64,000 nt of DNA from JAAYPI01 sp036734385 (GCA_036734385.1 DAIMYQ010000002.1:1-64000), one strand, 5' to 3'. Shown: positions 52,172 through 61,517, counted from the first letter of the stretch. Notes: generated by a model not told the origin, from the sequence alone. Numbers and translations: made by a program.

Positions 52172-52945
52172 TCAATCTTGTTCCGGAGTAACAATACCAG
52201 CCAACTCAGGGTCTATAAGAATTCGTCCACAATGTTCACATACGATAATTTTCTTACGAAGTCTTATATCCAATTGTCTTTGAGGTGGAATTTTATTAAA
52301 GCAACCACCACAAGCATCACGTTGTACATAAACAACGGCCAATCCATTGCGTGCATTTTTTCGAATACGCTTAAATGCTTGCAACAAACGATCCTCTATT
52401 AATTTTTCAATTTCTTTAACTTCTTCTCGCAATTTTTCTTCTTCTTGTCTTGTTTCAGAAACAATCTCTTCCAACTCCTCTTTCTTTTCATTCAAATCAG
52501 CCGTACGATCTTCAAGAACCTCTTTCGATTTTGCTTGATCTGCTTTCTTCACATCAATAGCAACTTCATATTCTTTAATATTCTTTTTACACAACTCTAT
52601 TTCTAATGTCTGATATTCAATCTCCTTTGTCAAATGGTCAAATTCTCTATTGTTTCTTACATTATCAATTTGAGATTTATACTTTTCAATCAGTGCTGTA
52701 AAATCGACAATATCTTTTTTACGTTTTTCAATTTGAGCTGATATTTCTGATATTTCAGTATCAAACTTAGTAATACGCGTTTGTAAACCGACTATCTCGT
52801 CTTCTAAATCTTGCACTTCTAAAGGAAGCTCTCCTCTGAGAATCTTTATCTTATCAATCTTTGATGAAACTAACTGAAGATCGTAAAGAGCTTTAAGTTT
52901 CTTTTCTATCGAAATTTCTTTTACTTCGGTCTTTTGTTCTGCCAT
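52172..52945 (-). CDS. Coiled-coil protein with C4-type zinc ribbon
   Basis: A 257-residue cytoplasmic protein. Residues about 10-190 are a long coiled coil (many Lys/Glu heptads, e.g. EISAQIEKRKKDIVDF and EEEKLREEVKEIEKLIE). Residues about 205-245 form a zinc ribbon with CGGC and CEHC, the CT398/zf-RING_7 family layout. The function is unknown; the family often lies beside NIF3 genes, as here, where NIF3 ends 41 nt upstream. Confidence 0.9.
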   Translation of the reverse strand: MAEQKTEVKEISIEKKLKALYDLQLVSSKIDKIKILRGELPLEVQDLEDEIVGLQTRITKFDTEISEISAQIEKRKKDIVDFTALIEKYKSQIDNVRNNREFDHLTKEIEYQTLEIELCKKNIKEYEVAIDVKKADQAKSKEVLEDRTADLNEKKEELEEIVSETRQEEEKLREEVKEIEKLIEDRLLQAFKRIRKNARNGLAVVYVQRDACGGCFNKIPPQRQLDIRLRKKIIVCEHCGRILIDPELAGIVTPEQD

Positions 52946-52986
52946 ATTGTGTGATTTTTATTACTCGGTCTCAACTATATATTTTT

Positions 52987-53758
52987 TCAAAAATAATGAA
53001 CGCAATTCACCTCTTTTTCAGAAAAATAGAGTGCAAATGTAGGCATTTTTTTTGAAATCAAATCAAAAAAAACCTCTTTTATAAATTGTTCTGATTCAAA
53101 ATGACCTATATCGGTCAATAGCAATTGATTTTCGGCTTTAAAAAAGTCATGGTATTTCAAATCAGCAGTTAAAAAAGCATCTGCCTTTCGGATTTTTGCC
53201 GTTTCTATTAAGAAACTTCCACTACCACCACATACTGCTACTTTTTTTATTTTTTTATATTGCAAGGGAGATGTTCTGACACTTTCTGCCCCAAAAGTAT
53301 CTTTTACTTTTTGTATAAAATCCTCCTCCGAAATTTCGGTTTTAAAAGTTCCAATCATACCAAATCCCACATCTTTTCTTGCATTTTGAAGTGGAATAAA
53401 ATCATATGCCGGCTCTTCGTATGGATGACTTTGCAATAATTTACTTTCTATTTTTNNNNNNNNNNNNNNNNNNNNNNNNNNNNNNNNNNNNNNNNNNNNN
53501 NNNNNNNNNNNNNNNNNNNNNNNNNNNNNNNNNNNNNNNNNNNNNNNNNNNNNNNATAAGAGGGTGATGAGAAAGTATGAAATTGCATTTTTTAGTCAAT
53601 GCTTCTTTCACGATTTCTTCAGTAACATCCAAACAAAAAAGAACACCTGTAACTTCAGCATTGCCATTATCTATAAGTAGCCCTGCATTATCCCAATCTT
53701 CTTGTAAACACAAAGGAGCAAACTCTTCTATTGTGTTACAGATGTCTTTTGTTCTCAT
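52987..53758 (-). CDS. NIF3 / DUF34 family protein, interrupted by an assembly gap
   Basis: Two in-frame ends of one gene flank the gap. The N-terminal 67 residues (53758 to 53556) carry EDWDNAGLLIDNG, GVLFCLDVTEEIV and the metal-binding FILSHHPL. The C-terminal 156 residues (53455 to 52987) start in the PII/CutA-like insert (LLQSHPYEEPAYD) and include LLTDIGHFESEQF with the His and Glu metal ligands. Homologues with the insert have about 365 residues, so about 140 residues are missing. The two parts are out of frame across 100 N. The family is often annotated GTP cyclohydrolase 1 type 2; its role is debated. Confidence 0.88.
53456..53555. other. Assembly gap (100 N) inside the NIF3 gene
   Basis: Exactly 100 N with no shared flanks. 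The coding frames on the two sides do not join over 100 bases and about 420 bp of coding sequence should be missing, so 100 is a placeholder. Confidence 0.95.
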
Positions 53759-53778
53759 ATCAAAATAAATTAAAACTA

Positions 53779-53811
53779 TAGCGGCTATCTTATTTTGAAA
53801 GATAGCCGCTA
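53779..53811 (-). terminator. Terminator after the pullulanase gene
   Basis: TAGCGGCTATCTT / AAGATAGCCGCTA, a perfect 13-bp stem with a 7-nt loop, 13 nt past the pullulanase stop on the minus strand. The T tract that follows is weak. Confidence 0.75.
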
Positions 53812-53823
53812 CATAAATATTTA

Positions 53824-55821
53824 CTACTCTTTATAAAGAATCATTGCTGAAGAGGCGGGAACTCGAAGTTCCGTTTTGTTCTGCTTAAATATTCCTTTTA
53901 AATTAACTTCATCGCCATTGCAAACGACTATCCAATTTTCTTGAGGAATGTTTAAGGTTATAGTCCTACGATTACCATTATAAACGACCAATATTCGATT
54001 CCAAGAATCTCCGTTAGCATTATTATCTAACGTATAAGCCACTACACATGGTTGATCTACACTAATAAACCTTAGATTTTTTTGAACCATTTCTGTAGTC
54101 GGCATTCTGAAAGCCGGATGTTCTTTTCTCAACTGAATTAGCCCTTTATAGTAATCAAAAATATCCTGGTTACTCTTCTTAAAATTCCAATCTATTTGAT
54201 TGATATTGTCTGGAGATTGATAAGAATTATGAACACCTTGTTTGTTTCTTAGCACTTCTTCCCCTGCATAAATAAAAGGTACGCCTTGCGATGTAATAAC
54301 TACTGTTTGAGCCAATTTATCAAAATTTCTAAGTTCTTTTTCTGTTGCTCCTATAGGGGCAGAAAAAGCTATTTTGTCAACCAAACACAAATCGTCATGG
54401 CAAGACACATAATTAATGATTTGACTAGGATTATTTGCGTAAGCTTCTTTCGAATAATTTACCAAACCGTAATGAATTTGGTCGTGTTGTGTTGCAGCTA
54501 CTACACCAAATTTTACACTTTCATCATATCCTGTCATACCGGCCACAAAAGCAGGCTCTTTCGCATTTGCCCAACTGCCTTTAAGAGCGTCACGCAAATC
54601 ATCACTAAAAACGGCTATACCGTTCAGTTCCTTTGTGTGTTGTTTTACAGCACGTTTTTCATAAGGAAGGGGTGAATCGCCGGCAGACCAACCTTCACCA
54701 TGAATCGTAATGGTGGAATCTATTTTATTAAGCTCTGCACGGATAAAATTCATTGTCTGGATATCATGAATACCCATTAGGTCAAAACGAAAACCATCTA
54801 CATGGTATTCATTTACCCAATATTTTACAGATTCCGCAATAAAGCGACGTACCATTTCACGTTCAGAGGCTGTTTCGTTGCCACAACCGGAAGCATTTGA
54901 CCAACTTCCATCAGCATTGAAACGGTAGAAATAGCCTGGAGCAGAGAGATTTAAATGTGAATCAGCTCCTGCCGACGTATGGTTGTACACTACATCCATA
55001 ATAACACGAATGCCATTATTGTGTAATGATTGAACCATTTGCTTAAATTCCTTTATTCTACTAATCGGATTATAAGGATCAGTAGCATATCCTCCTTCAG
55101 GAACATTATAATTCTCTGGGTCATATCCCCAATTATAATTGTTTTCGTTCAACTTTGTTTCATCAATAGAGGCATAATCATAAGAGGGTAATATTTGCAC
55201 ATGGGTAATACCCAATTCTTTCAAATGGTCGACACCTGTTTTTTGTCCATATGCATTAACTGTTCCTATTTCTGTAAAAGCAAGAAATTTCCCTCTGTTT
55301 TTGATACCTGAATTAGGGCTAACCGAAAAGTCCCTCATATGAACTTCATAAACAACTGCGTCTGTAAAACTTTTCAATGCTGGTCGTTTATCATTTTCCC
55401 ATCCTGTAGGATTCGTTTCCTTCATATCAATAATAGCACCACGATTGCCATTCACGCCAACAGCCTTCGCCCAAATCCCTGGCGTTTCGCTATACCATTT
55501 GCCATTCATGAAAATTTGGAAGGTATAAAAACGACCTTTCAAGTCTTTTTTTATAGACGCTATCCAAGTTCCGTCCTTATCATATTTCAACTCGTGAACT
55601 TCGATCGGCTGACCACCAATTCCTTCTTCATAGATATTTAGTCGAACTGCTTTCGCCGCAGGAGACCAAAATCGAAAAGATGTTTTTTCGGGAGCATAAA
55701 CAGCTTCTAAATCATTACCCTTATAAACAGGGTAATCTTCGAACGAAGCGTACTCTTTTGGTAAATTACTACAAGCCATAATGGATAACAAAAAAGGTAC
55801 AACTAACAAGATTTTTCTCAT
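53824..55821 (-). CDS. pulA: Lipoprotein type I pullulanase (GH13)
   Basis: A 665-residue alpha-1,6-glucan debranching enzyme. Residues 1-17 are a lipoprotein signal with lipobox SIMAC. A CBM48-like domain follows (about 40-140; FRFWSPAAKAVRLNIYEEG). The GH13 barrel has the pullulanase signature YNWGYDPENYNVPEG (near 229-243), the nucleophile in VDGFRFDLMG (near 326-335), the acid/base in HGEGWSAG (near 355-362) and the third acid in NYVSCHDD (near 470-477). The start at 55821 is the real one; the open frame upstream only exists through the N run. The copy at 55932-55986 is a duplicated contig end. Confidence 0.93.
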   Translation of the reverse strand: MRKILLVVPFLLSIMACSNLPKEYASFEDYPVYKGNDLEAVYAPEKTSFRFWSPAAKAVRLNIYEEGIGGQPIEVHELKYDKDGTWIASIKKDLKGRFYTFQIFMNGKWYSETPGIWAKAVGVNGNRGAIIDMKETNPTGWENDKRPALKSFTDAVVYEVHMRDFSVSPNSGIKNRGKFLAFTEIGTVNAYGQKTGVDHLKELGITHVQILPSYDYASIDETKLNENNYNWGYDPENYNVPEGGYATDPYNPISRIKEFKQMVQSLHNNGIRVIMDVVYNHTSAGADSHLNLSAPGYFYRFNADGSWSNASGCGNETASEREMVRRFIAESVKYWVNEYHVDGFRFDLMGIHDIQTMNFIRAELNKIDSTITIHGEGWSAGDSPLPYEKRAVKQHTKELNGIAVFSDDLRDALKGSWANAKEPAFVAGMTGYDESVKFGVVAATQHDQIHYGLVNYSKEAYANNPSQIINYVSCHDDLCLVDKIAFSAPIGATEKELRNFDKLAQTVVITSQGVPFIYAGEEVLRNKQGVHNSYQSPDNINQIDWNFKKSNQDIFDYYKGLIQLRKEHPAFRMPTTEMVQKNLRFISVDQPCVVAYTLDNNANGDSWNRILVVYNGNRRTITLNIPQENWIVVCNGDEVNLKGIFKQNKTELRVPASSAMILYKE

Positions 55822-55831
55822 CGCAAGTAAA
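55777..55831. repeat. 55-bp direct repeat, left copy, flanking an assembly gap
   Basis: The last 55 bases before the gap are identical to the first 55 bases after it (55932-55986). Both contain the pullulanase start codon region. This looks like an unmerged contig overlap, not a biological repeat. Confidence 0.9.
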
Positions 55832-55931
55832 NNNNNNNNNNNNNNNNNNNNNNNNNNNNNNNNNNNNNNNNNNNNNNNNNNNNNNNNNNNNNNNNNNNNN
55901 NNNNNNNNNNNNNNNNNNNNNNNNNNNNNNN
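55832..55931. other. Probably false assembly gap (100 N)
   Basis: Exactly 100 N between two identical 55-bp ends. Removing the N run and one copy gives a continuous promoter-to-gene sequence. Confidence 0.9.
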
Positions 55932-55986
55932 CATAATGGATAACAAAAAAGGTACAACTAACAAGATTTTTCTCATCGCAAGTAAA
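55932..55986. repeat. 55-bp direct repeat, right copy
   Basis: Identical to 55777-55831. The bases after it (from 55987) are the true upstream region of the pullulanase gene. The rest of 55987-56288 holds promoters for the two divergent genes and no gene. Confidence 0.9.
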
Positions 55987-56071
55987 TTTTAAGATTTTAG
56001 TGATAACTAAGAGTATAGTTTTTTTCAATGTGGTGGGGTTTTAACATCAACGAATAACAATAAACTGTTTA

Positions 56072-56079
56072 CAAAAATA
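56072..56079 (-). promoter_or_regulatory. Promoter -7 element for the pullulanase gene
   Basis: The minus strand reads TATTTTTG (TAnnTTTG). After removing the false gap it lies about 95 nt from the start codon. Confidence 0.45.
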
Positions 56080-56225
56080 AAAAAATTGCACAATTTTTCC
56101 TAATATTTTACACCTAAATAAAAATAATTATGTAAAAATAATTAAAAGTCTATTAAAATACCATAAAGATTGGAAATGCGGAGAAATTTGAATAACCCTT
56201 GTTGATAAGTAATTTTCAAAACGTT

Positions 56226-56255
56226 TTTGTTCAACATTTTTTTTGCCTAATTTCG
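56226..56255 (+). promoter_or_regulatory. Probable promoter of the TRIC-like channel gene
   Basis: TTTG (56226-56229) and TAATTTCG (56248-56255, one mismatch to TAnnTTTG) are 18 nt apart, 33 nt before the ATG at 56289. Confidence 0.45.
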
Positions 56256-56288
56256 CCACATTAAAAAGTCTTAATTTAAGAGGAATTA

Positions 56289-56903
56289 ATGATCACCATA
56301 TTAGAAGTGTTCAGTTTTTTAGGTGCTTTTGCTTTTGCCATAAGCGGTATCAGAATGGCATCAGAAAAGCAATACGATTGGTTCGGAGCCTACGTAGTCG
56401 GTTTAGTAACTGCCATTGGAGGAGGATCTTTTAGAGATATGCTCTTGGATGTAACTCCTTTTTGGATGCTCCAAGGATGGTATTTGATCTGTACATTGAT
56501 AGCTCTGCTCTTTGTCGTTTGTTTCGGCAAATACGTAAAAAAATTGAGCAAATCATTTTTTGTGTTTGACACTATCGGGTTAGGTGTATTTACCATCGAT
56601 GGAATGGAAAAAACATTGTCTGCCGGTTATCCTTTTTGGGTGGCTATTGTCATGGGAGTCATGACGGGTTGTTTGGGCGGTGTTTTAAGGGATGTACTCA
56701 TCAACGAAACCCCTCTAATCTTCAGAAAAGAAATATACGCTTTGGCTTCCATTATCGGAGGAGTAGTTTATATGATTTCAAATAGTATTTTCATGTTCAA
56801 CGGAGTTGTTTCTTATATAGCGGGATTTGGCGTTATCGTGCTAATCCGTTTTCTAGCAGTTAAATACGAAATAAGTTTACCAAAACTAAAAAATTATCAA
56901 TAA
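56289..56903 (+). CDS. TRIC-family (YicG/UPF0126) cation channel
   Basis: A 204-residue membrane protein with seven hydrophobic segments in two related halves. The two glycine motifs typical of trimeric intracellular cation channels are seen: AIGGGSFRDMLLD (near 45-57) and CLGGVLRDVLINE (near 130-142). Prokaryotic TRIC homologues conduct K+/Na+. The physiological role here is unknown. It precedes the YycJ-type hydrolase by 33 nt. Confidence 0.88.
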   Translation: MITILEVFSFLGAFAFAISGIRMASEKQYDWFGAYVVGLVTAIGGGSFRDMLLDVTPFWMLQGWYLICTLIALLFVVCFGKYVKKLSKSFFVFDTIGLGVFTIDGMEKTLSAGYPFWVAIVMGVMTGCLGGVLRDVLINETPLIFRKEIYALASIIGGVVYMISNSIFMFNGVVSYIAGFGVIVLIRFLAVKYEISLPKLKNYQ

Positions 56904-56936
56904 AACAGTTCAAGTATATACATATACAATCATAAA

Positions 56937-57737
56937 GTGAATTTAAAATTTTGCAGTCTAGCCAGTGGTAGTAGTGGAAATTGTTATTATGTCGGCAATG
57001 ACAAACAAGGAATATTAATAGACGCAGGTATCGGCGTTAAAACGATAAAAAAACGACTCAAAGCAATTGATGTTTCCCTAGAAAGTATTTTGGGAATATT
57101 TGTTACACACGATCATTATGACCATATTTCATCAGTAGGAGTTTTGGGGGAAGTATATAATATTCCTATTTATTCTACACAAGAGATTCTTGACGGTATA
57201 AACAAATGCTACAAGGTCACGGATAAACTTTACCACAGCAAACATCCCATTGAGAAAGGTAACGCCACTACAATCGGAGATTTCCTAGTTGAATCTTTTC
57301 CTGTTTCTCACGACTCGACGGACTGTGTCGGGTACTCTATCTCATACAAAAAGACCCTATTCACTATTGCAACAGATTTAGGCTATATCAATTCGGAAGC
57401 TGCCATTCATATTGTAAATTCCACCTCGTTCGTCATTGAGTCAAATTATGACGAAGAAATTTTATTACAAGGTCCTTATCCTTTGTTTTTGAAAGAACGC
57501 ATATTAAGCAAAAAAGGACATTTGAGTAATCACGAGATGGCTCGTTTCTTGTCGGAAAACTATCAAGAACATTGGAAAAACATATTTCTTTGCCATCTAA
57601 GCAAAGAAAATAATACTCCGGAAGCTGCTATACAGGCAGTAAAAACAAAATTAGAAGAAAACAACATTGAAGTAAATCTACACTGTCAACTAATGGCATT
57701 GCCACGTACCTCTCCTACCTGCCTATTTGAATTATAG
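56937..57737 (+). CDS. YycJ/WalJ-type MBL-fold metallo-hydrolase
   Basis: A 266-residue cytoplasmic metallo-beta-lactamase-fold protein, starting with GTG. It shows FCSLASGSSGNCYYVG (about 5-20), the metal-binding THDHYDHISSV (about 58-68), PVSHDSTDCVGYSI, IATDLGY and SNHEMARFLSENY. These match the YycJ/WalJ 5'-exonuclease-like family rather than beta-lactamases. In Firmicutes the gene belongs to the WalKR locus; there is no such context here. Confidence 0.9.
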   Translation: MNLKFCSLASGSSGNCYYVGNDKQGILIDAGIGVKTIKKRLKAIDVSLESILGIFVTHDHYDHISSVGVLGEVYNIPIYSTQEILDGINKCYKVTDKLYHSKHPIEKGNATTIGDFLVESFPVSHDSTDCVGYSISYKKTLFTIATDLGYINSEAAIHIVNSTSFVIESNYDEEILLQGPYPLFLKERILSKKGHLSNHEMARFLSENYQEHWKNIFLCHLSKENNTPEAAIQAVKTKLEENNIEVNLHCQLMALPRTSPTCLFEL

Positions 57738-57818
57738 ATAAAATATGCAATTTTTATTCATTTTTCAAATATTTATACGTAAATAATACAATTTTTATTA
57801 AAATTCGTCACATTTTCC

Positions 57819-57849
57819 TTTGCAAAATGAATTCTATGGTGTATTTTTG
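57819..57849 (+). promoter_or_regulatory. Promoter of korAB
   Basis: TTTG (57819-57822) and TATTTTTG (57842-57849) with 19 nt between are a full match to the Bacteroidetes consensus, 46 nt before the korA start. Confidence 0.8.
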
Positions 57850-57895
57850 CTCCCTGAAAAACAGTTTGTTTGGAATTATGTATTAAAAATATAAT

Positions 57896-59743
57896 ATGAT
57901 GGAGAAGGAAGGAAAAATTGTAAATTTAGACAATGTGGTGGTTCGCTTTTCTGGAGACTCGGGAGATGGCATGCAATTGGCAGGCTCTATTTTCTCTAAC
58001 ATATCCGCGTTAGTAGGAAATGAGATATCTACTTTTCCGGATTATCCTGCCGAAATTAGAGCTCCACAGGGAACATTAAGCGGTGTTTCCGGATATCAAG
58101 TCCACATTGGGGCAAAAATATATACTCCGGGAGATAAAGCTGATGTTTTAATTGCTATGAACCCTGCGGCCTTAAAGACTAATGTTAGATTCATAAAAAG
58201 CAATTCAGTTATCATAACAGATTCTGATGCGTTTACTAAAAAAGATTTGGAAAAAGCGTTGTTTACTACTGATAATCCGTTTGAAGAATTAGGATTGAAA
58301 TCTATTCAATTAATTGAAGCCCCTATTACCACAATGGTAAAAAGTAGCTTGGAAAATAGTGGATTGGACAACAAAGGCGTATTGAGATGTAAGAACATGT
58401 TTGCCTTGGGCATCGTTTGTTGGTTGTTTGACCGTTCGTTGAGTGCCGCAGAAAACATGATAAAGACGAAATTTGCAAAAAAGGCAAGCATAGCAGAAGC
58501 CAATATAAAAGTTTTAAATGACGGTTATAACTTTGGGGCAAATACCCATGCATCGGTTTCAACATACCGCATTGAAACAAGCGAAAAGGAAAAAGGATTT
58601 TATACCGACATTGATGGAAATAAAGCTACAGCTTACGGTTTAATTGCAGCTGCAGAAAAAGCAGGATTAGAATTATTCTTGGGTAGTTATCCTATAACTC
58701 CAGCAACGGACATTTTGCACGAATTGGCTAAACACAAAGAATTAGGTGTCAAAACAGTACAAGCTGAAGATGAAATTGCCGGTATTTGTACTGCCATTGG
58801 TGCAAGTTTTGCGGGAGATTTGGCTGCGACGAGTACCTCAGGCCCTGGATTGGCTCTGAAAAGTGAAGCTATCGGATTGGCTGTAATGGCAGAGTTGCCA
58901 TTGGTTATCATTGATGTTCAGCGTGGCGGACCTTCTACAGGTTTACCAACAAAAAGTGAGCAAACAGACCTATTTCAAGCCCTTTACGGAAGAAATGGAG
59001 AAAGTCCGGTTGTGGTTATTTCTGCAACTTCTTCTACTAATTGCTTTGATGCAGCTTATTGGGCAGCAAAATTGGCTGTCGAACATATGACACCCGTAAT
59101 TTTATTAACTGACGGATATATTGCAAACGGTTCAGCGGCTTGGTGTATTCCTGACATAGAAAATTACCCATCTATCAAGCCTAATTACATTGAAAAGGAT
59201 ATTGAAAACTGGAAGCCTTACTTGCGTAACGAAGAAACAAAGGTTCGTTATTGGGCACTACCCGGAAAAGAGGGTTACCAACATCGTTTAGGTGGTTTGG
59301 AAAAAGATTATAATACAAGTGTTATCTCTACTGATCCTGAAAACCACGAATTGATGACACAAACTCGTCAAGCTAAAATACAAAAAATTGCTGATTTCAT
59401 TCCGGAACTTACCGTTCAAGGGGAAACAAATGCAGATTTTTTAGTTGTTGGATGGGGAGGAACTTACGGACACCTTTGCTCTGCGGTAAATGAAATGAAT
59501 AAAAAAGGCAAGAAAACAGCTTTTGCCCATTTTGGGTTCATTAATCCTCTCCCCAAAAACACCAAAGAGGTGCTTTCAAAGTATAAAAAAATTGTGGTTT
59601 GTGAACAAAATCTTGGTCAATTTGCAGGCTATTTAAGAATGAAAATACCCGGATTGCACATTTATCAATATAACGAAGTAAAAGGTCAACCCTTCTTGGT
59701 AAATGACTTGGTAAATTGTTTTACTAAATTGATGGAGGAATAA
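57896..59743 (+). CDS. korA: 2-oxoglutarate (2-oxoacid):ferredoxin oxidoreductase subunit alpha
   Basis: The large subunit of a two-subunit 2-oxoacid:acceptor oxidoreductase, most like KorA, converting 2-oxoglutarate plus CoA to succinyl-CoA with reduction of ferredoxin. The protein has 615 residues. The N-terminal gamma domain (about 10-190; VVRFSGDSGDGMQLAGSIF, FPDYPAEIRAPQGT) is fused to the alpha/PP domain (from about 220; GLELFLGSYPITPATDILHE, QAEDEIAGICTAIGASFAG, TSGPGLALKSEAIG, VDVQRGGPSTGLPT). An ATGATG start gives two possible initiator codons. korB follows 3 nt later. Confidence 0.93.
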   Translation: MMEKEGKIVNLDNVVVRFSGDSGDGMQLAGSIFSNISALVGNEISTFPDYPAEIRAPQGTLSGVSGYQVHIGAKIYTPGDKADVLIAMNPAALKTNVRFIKSNSVIITDSDAFTKKDLEKALFTTDNPFEELGLKSIQLIEAPITTMVKSSLENSGLDNKGVLRCKNMFALGIVCWLFDRSLSAAENMIKTKFAKKASIAEANIKVLNDGYNFGANTHASVSTYRIETSEKEKGFYTDIDGNKATAYGLIAAAEKAGLELFLGSYPITPATDILHELAKHKELGVKTVQAEDEIAGICTAIGASFAGDLAATSTSGPGLALKSEAIGLAVMAELPLVIIDVQRGGPSTGLPTKSEQTDLFQALYGRNGESPVVVISATSSTNCFDAAYWAAKLAVEHMTPVILLTDGYIANGSAAWCIPDIENYPSIKPNYIEKDIENWKPYLRNEETKVRYWALPGKEGYQHRLGGLEKDYNTSVISTDPENHELMTQTRQAKIQKIADFIPELTVQGETNADFLVVGWGGTYGHLCSAVNEMNKKGKKTAFAHFGFINPLPKNTKEVLSKYKKIVVCEQNLGQFAGYLRMKIPGLHIYQYNEVKGQPFLVNDLVNCFTKLMEE

Positions 59744-59746
59744 AAA

Positions 59747-60760
59747 ATGACAGAATTAATATATCAACCCAAAGATTACAAAAACCCACAAGCAGTACGC
59801 TGGTGTCCTGGTTGTGGAGATCACTTCCTATTAAATTCGTTGCACAAAGCAATGGCAGAATTGGGAATACCTCCATATCAAACAGCTGTTATTTCAGGTA
59901 TAGGATGTTCTTCACGCCTTCCTTATTACATGAATACCTACGGTTTCCATACCATTCATGGTCGTGGAGCTGCTATTGCAACAGGTGTTAAAGTTGCAAA
60001 CCCCAAATTGTGCGTATGGCAAATTTCAGGAGACGGAGATAGTTTGGCTATCGGAGGCAATCACTTCATCCATTCTATTCGTAGGAATATCGACATCAAC
60101 ATTGTTTTACTCAACAATCGTATTTATGGTTTAACAAAAGGGCAATACTCTCCTACTTCGCCACGTGGTTTCGTATCCAAATCTTCTCCTTTCGGAACAG
60201 TCGAAGACCCATTTCGTCCTGCAGAATTGGCATTTGGAGCACGCGGTCATTTTTTTGCTCGTACGGTAGATGTTGACTCAGAGGTCTCAGTTGAAGTTTT
60301 AACAGCTGCTGCTAGGCACAAAGGAGCTTCCGTGGTGGAAGTATTACAAAATTGCGTCATCTTCAACGATGGTACCCATAGTGCTGTTGCCACCAAAGAA
60401 AATCGTACTGAGAATGCCATTCTTCTTGAACAAGGGAAACCTATGATATTCGGGAAAAACAAGGAAAAAGGACTTGTTGCGGAAGGTTTCAATTTAAAAG
60501 TGGTTACAATCGGTGAAAACGGCATTACCGAAAAAGATTTATTAGTACATGATGCAACAACGGAAGATAATACTTTGCACCAAAAATTGGCAAATATGTC
60601 GTATCCTGAATTTCCTATTGCTTTGGGGGTTATTCGAGATGTAAAAGCTCCCACTTATGACGAGGCTGTAGCAAAACAAATTGCAGAAGTACAAGCTAAA
60701 AATCCAACGCGTAAACTTAAAGATTTTTTGATGAAAGGTGATATTTGGGAAATAAAATAA
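59747..60760 (+). CDS. korB: 2-oxoglutarate (2-oxoacid):ferredoxin oxidoreductase subunit beta
   Basis: The TPP-binding subunit partner of KorA. The protein has 337 residues. It shows WCPGCGDHFLL (about 19-29), GIGCSSRLPYYM, HGRGAAIATGVK, the TPP/Mg motif SGDGDSLAIGGNHFIHSIRR (near 95-114) and LLNNRIYGLTKGQYSPTS. Only the CPGC cysteines plus a GCSS cysteine are present; there is no ferredoxin domain, as expected for KorB. It ends at a strong convergent terminator. Confidence 0.93.
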   Translation: MTELIYQPKDYKNPQAVRWCPGCGDHFLLNSLHKAMAELGIPPYQTAVISGIGCSSRLPYYMNTYGFHTIHGRGAAIATGVKVANPKLCVWQISGDGDSLAIGGNHFIHSIRRNIDINIVLLNNRIYGLTKGQYSPTSPRGFVSKSSPFGTVEDPFRPAELAFGARGHFFARTVDVDSEVSVEVLTAAARHKGASVVEVLQNCVIFNDGTHSAVATKENRTENAILLEQGKPMIFGKNKEKGLVAEGFNLKVVTIGENGITEKDLLVHDATTEDNTLHQKLANMSYPEFPIALGVIRDVKAPTYDEAVAKQIAEVQAKNPTRKLKDFLMKGDIWEIK

Positions 60761-60781
60761 ACTTTCCAACATCTAAATAAT

Positions 60782-60820
60782 AACAAAAACGGAGACTATC
60801 TAATAGTCTCCGTTTTTGTT
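60782..60820. terminator. Bidirectional terminator between korB and a convergent lipoprotein gene
   Basis: AACAAAAACGGAGACTA / TAGTCTCCGTTTTTGTT, a perfect 17-bp stem with a 5-nt loop, with A and T tracts on either side. Confidence 0.92.
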
Positions 60821-60830
60821 AAGTAAATAT

Positions 60831-61468
60831 TCAGTCTTTGGCAGCAACAACTTTAAAACTCAAAGACGAAGTATACGGATTACCATCTTTGAGTTCAGAC
60901 GTAGAAGTTAAGGAAAATGTAAGAGCAACAGCTTCTTGTTTTGCTTGCTTTGCTACTATTTGGACAGGAAATGCACAATTGTATATGCTACTTTTGAAAA
61001 TATATTTTCCGGCACTAGCATCTGTCAAATTTTCATTTATAAATGCTGAGGCTGCCGCAGAATCACATAAAGAAAATGTGATATAATCCGTTTCGGGATT
61101 AACATTTAATTNNNNNNNNNNNNNNNNNNNNNNNNNNNNNNNNNNNNNNNNNNNNNNNNNNNNNNNNNNNNNNNNNNNNNNNNNNNNNNNNNNNNNNNNN
61201 NNNNNNNNNNNGCAGAATCACATAAAGAAAATGTGATATAATCCGTTTCGGGATTAACATTTAATTGCGTAAGTTCATTATAGTATCCATTTAATGACAC
61301 GGCAAACTGCAATGTATCACCCACAAAAAGAGTGTCTTGATGAGCAATAGAGTCTCCATTTACGCGAAAATCAGAATAAGTTATGCGAGGGCTTACATCT
61401 GTTTCTGACTTGAGGCTACAAGCAGAAAAAATCAAAGACATAACAAATAAATAAAATAATTTTTTCAT
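60831..61468 (-). CDS. Small lipoprotein, split by a false assembly gap
   Basis: The gene starts at 61468 with a lipoprotein signal (FYLFVMSLIFSAC). Its reading frame meets the N run at VNPETDYITFSLCDS. The other side of the gap starts inside an identical 55-bp copy and continues in frame with AAASAFINENLTDASAGKY to the stop at 60831. Collapsing the 100 N and one copy gives an intact 160-residue protein. The sequence (DTLFVGDTLQFAVSLNGYYN, FKSSIYNCAFPVQIVAKQ) suggests a small beta-sandwich outer-membrane or periplasmic lipoprotein of unknown function. Confidence 0.8.
61057..61111. repeat. 55-bp direct repeat, left copy, flanking an assembly gap
   Basis: Identical to 61212-61266. As at 55.8 kb, the repeat is exactly 55 bp long and ends exactly at the N run. 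Confidence 0.9.
61112..61211. other. Probably false assembly gap (100 N)
   Basis: Exactly 100 N between two identical 55-bp ends. Removal of the N run and one copy restores an open reading frame. Confidence 0.92.
61212..61266. repeat. 55-bp direct repeat, right copy
   Basis: Identical to 61057-61111; a duplicated contig end inside the lipoprotein gene. Confidence 0.9.
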
Positions 61469-61517
61469 ATCAGTTAAGGTCAAATGTTCCGTTTATATAC
61501 TGTTCAAAAGTTACGAA

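Noticed and set aside
55822..56028. Extended N-terminus for the pullulanase gene
   Set aside because: The extension reads through the N run and a duplicated contig end; the ATG at 55821 starts a clean lipoprotein signal.
55777..61266. Mobile-element or site-specific duplication at the two 55-bp repeat pairs
   Set aside because: Both pairs have exactly the same length, different sequences, and abut 100-N runs; contig-end overlap explains them.
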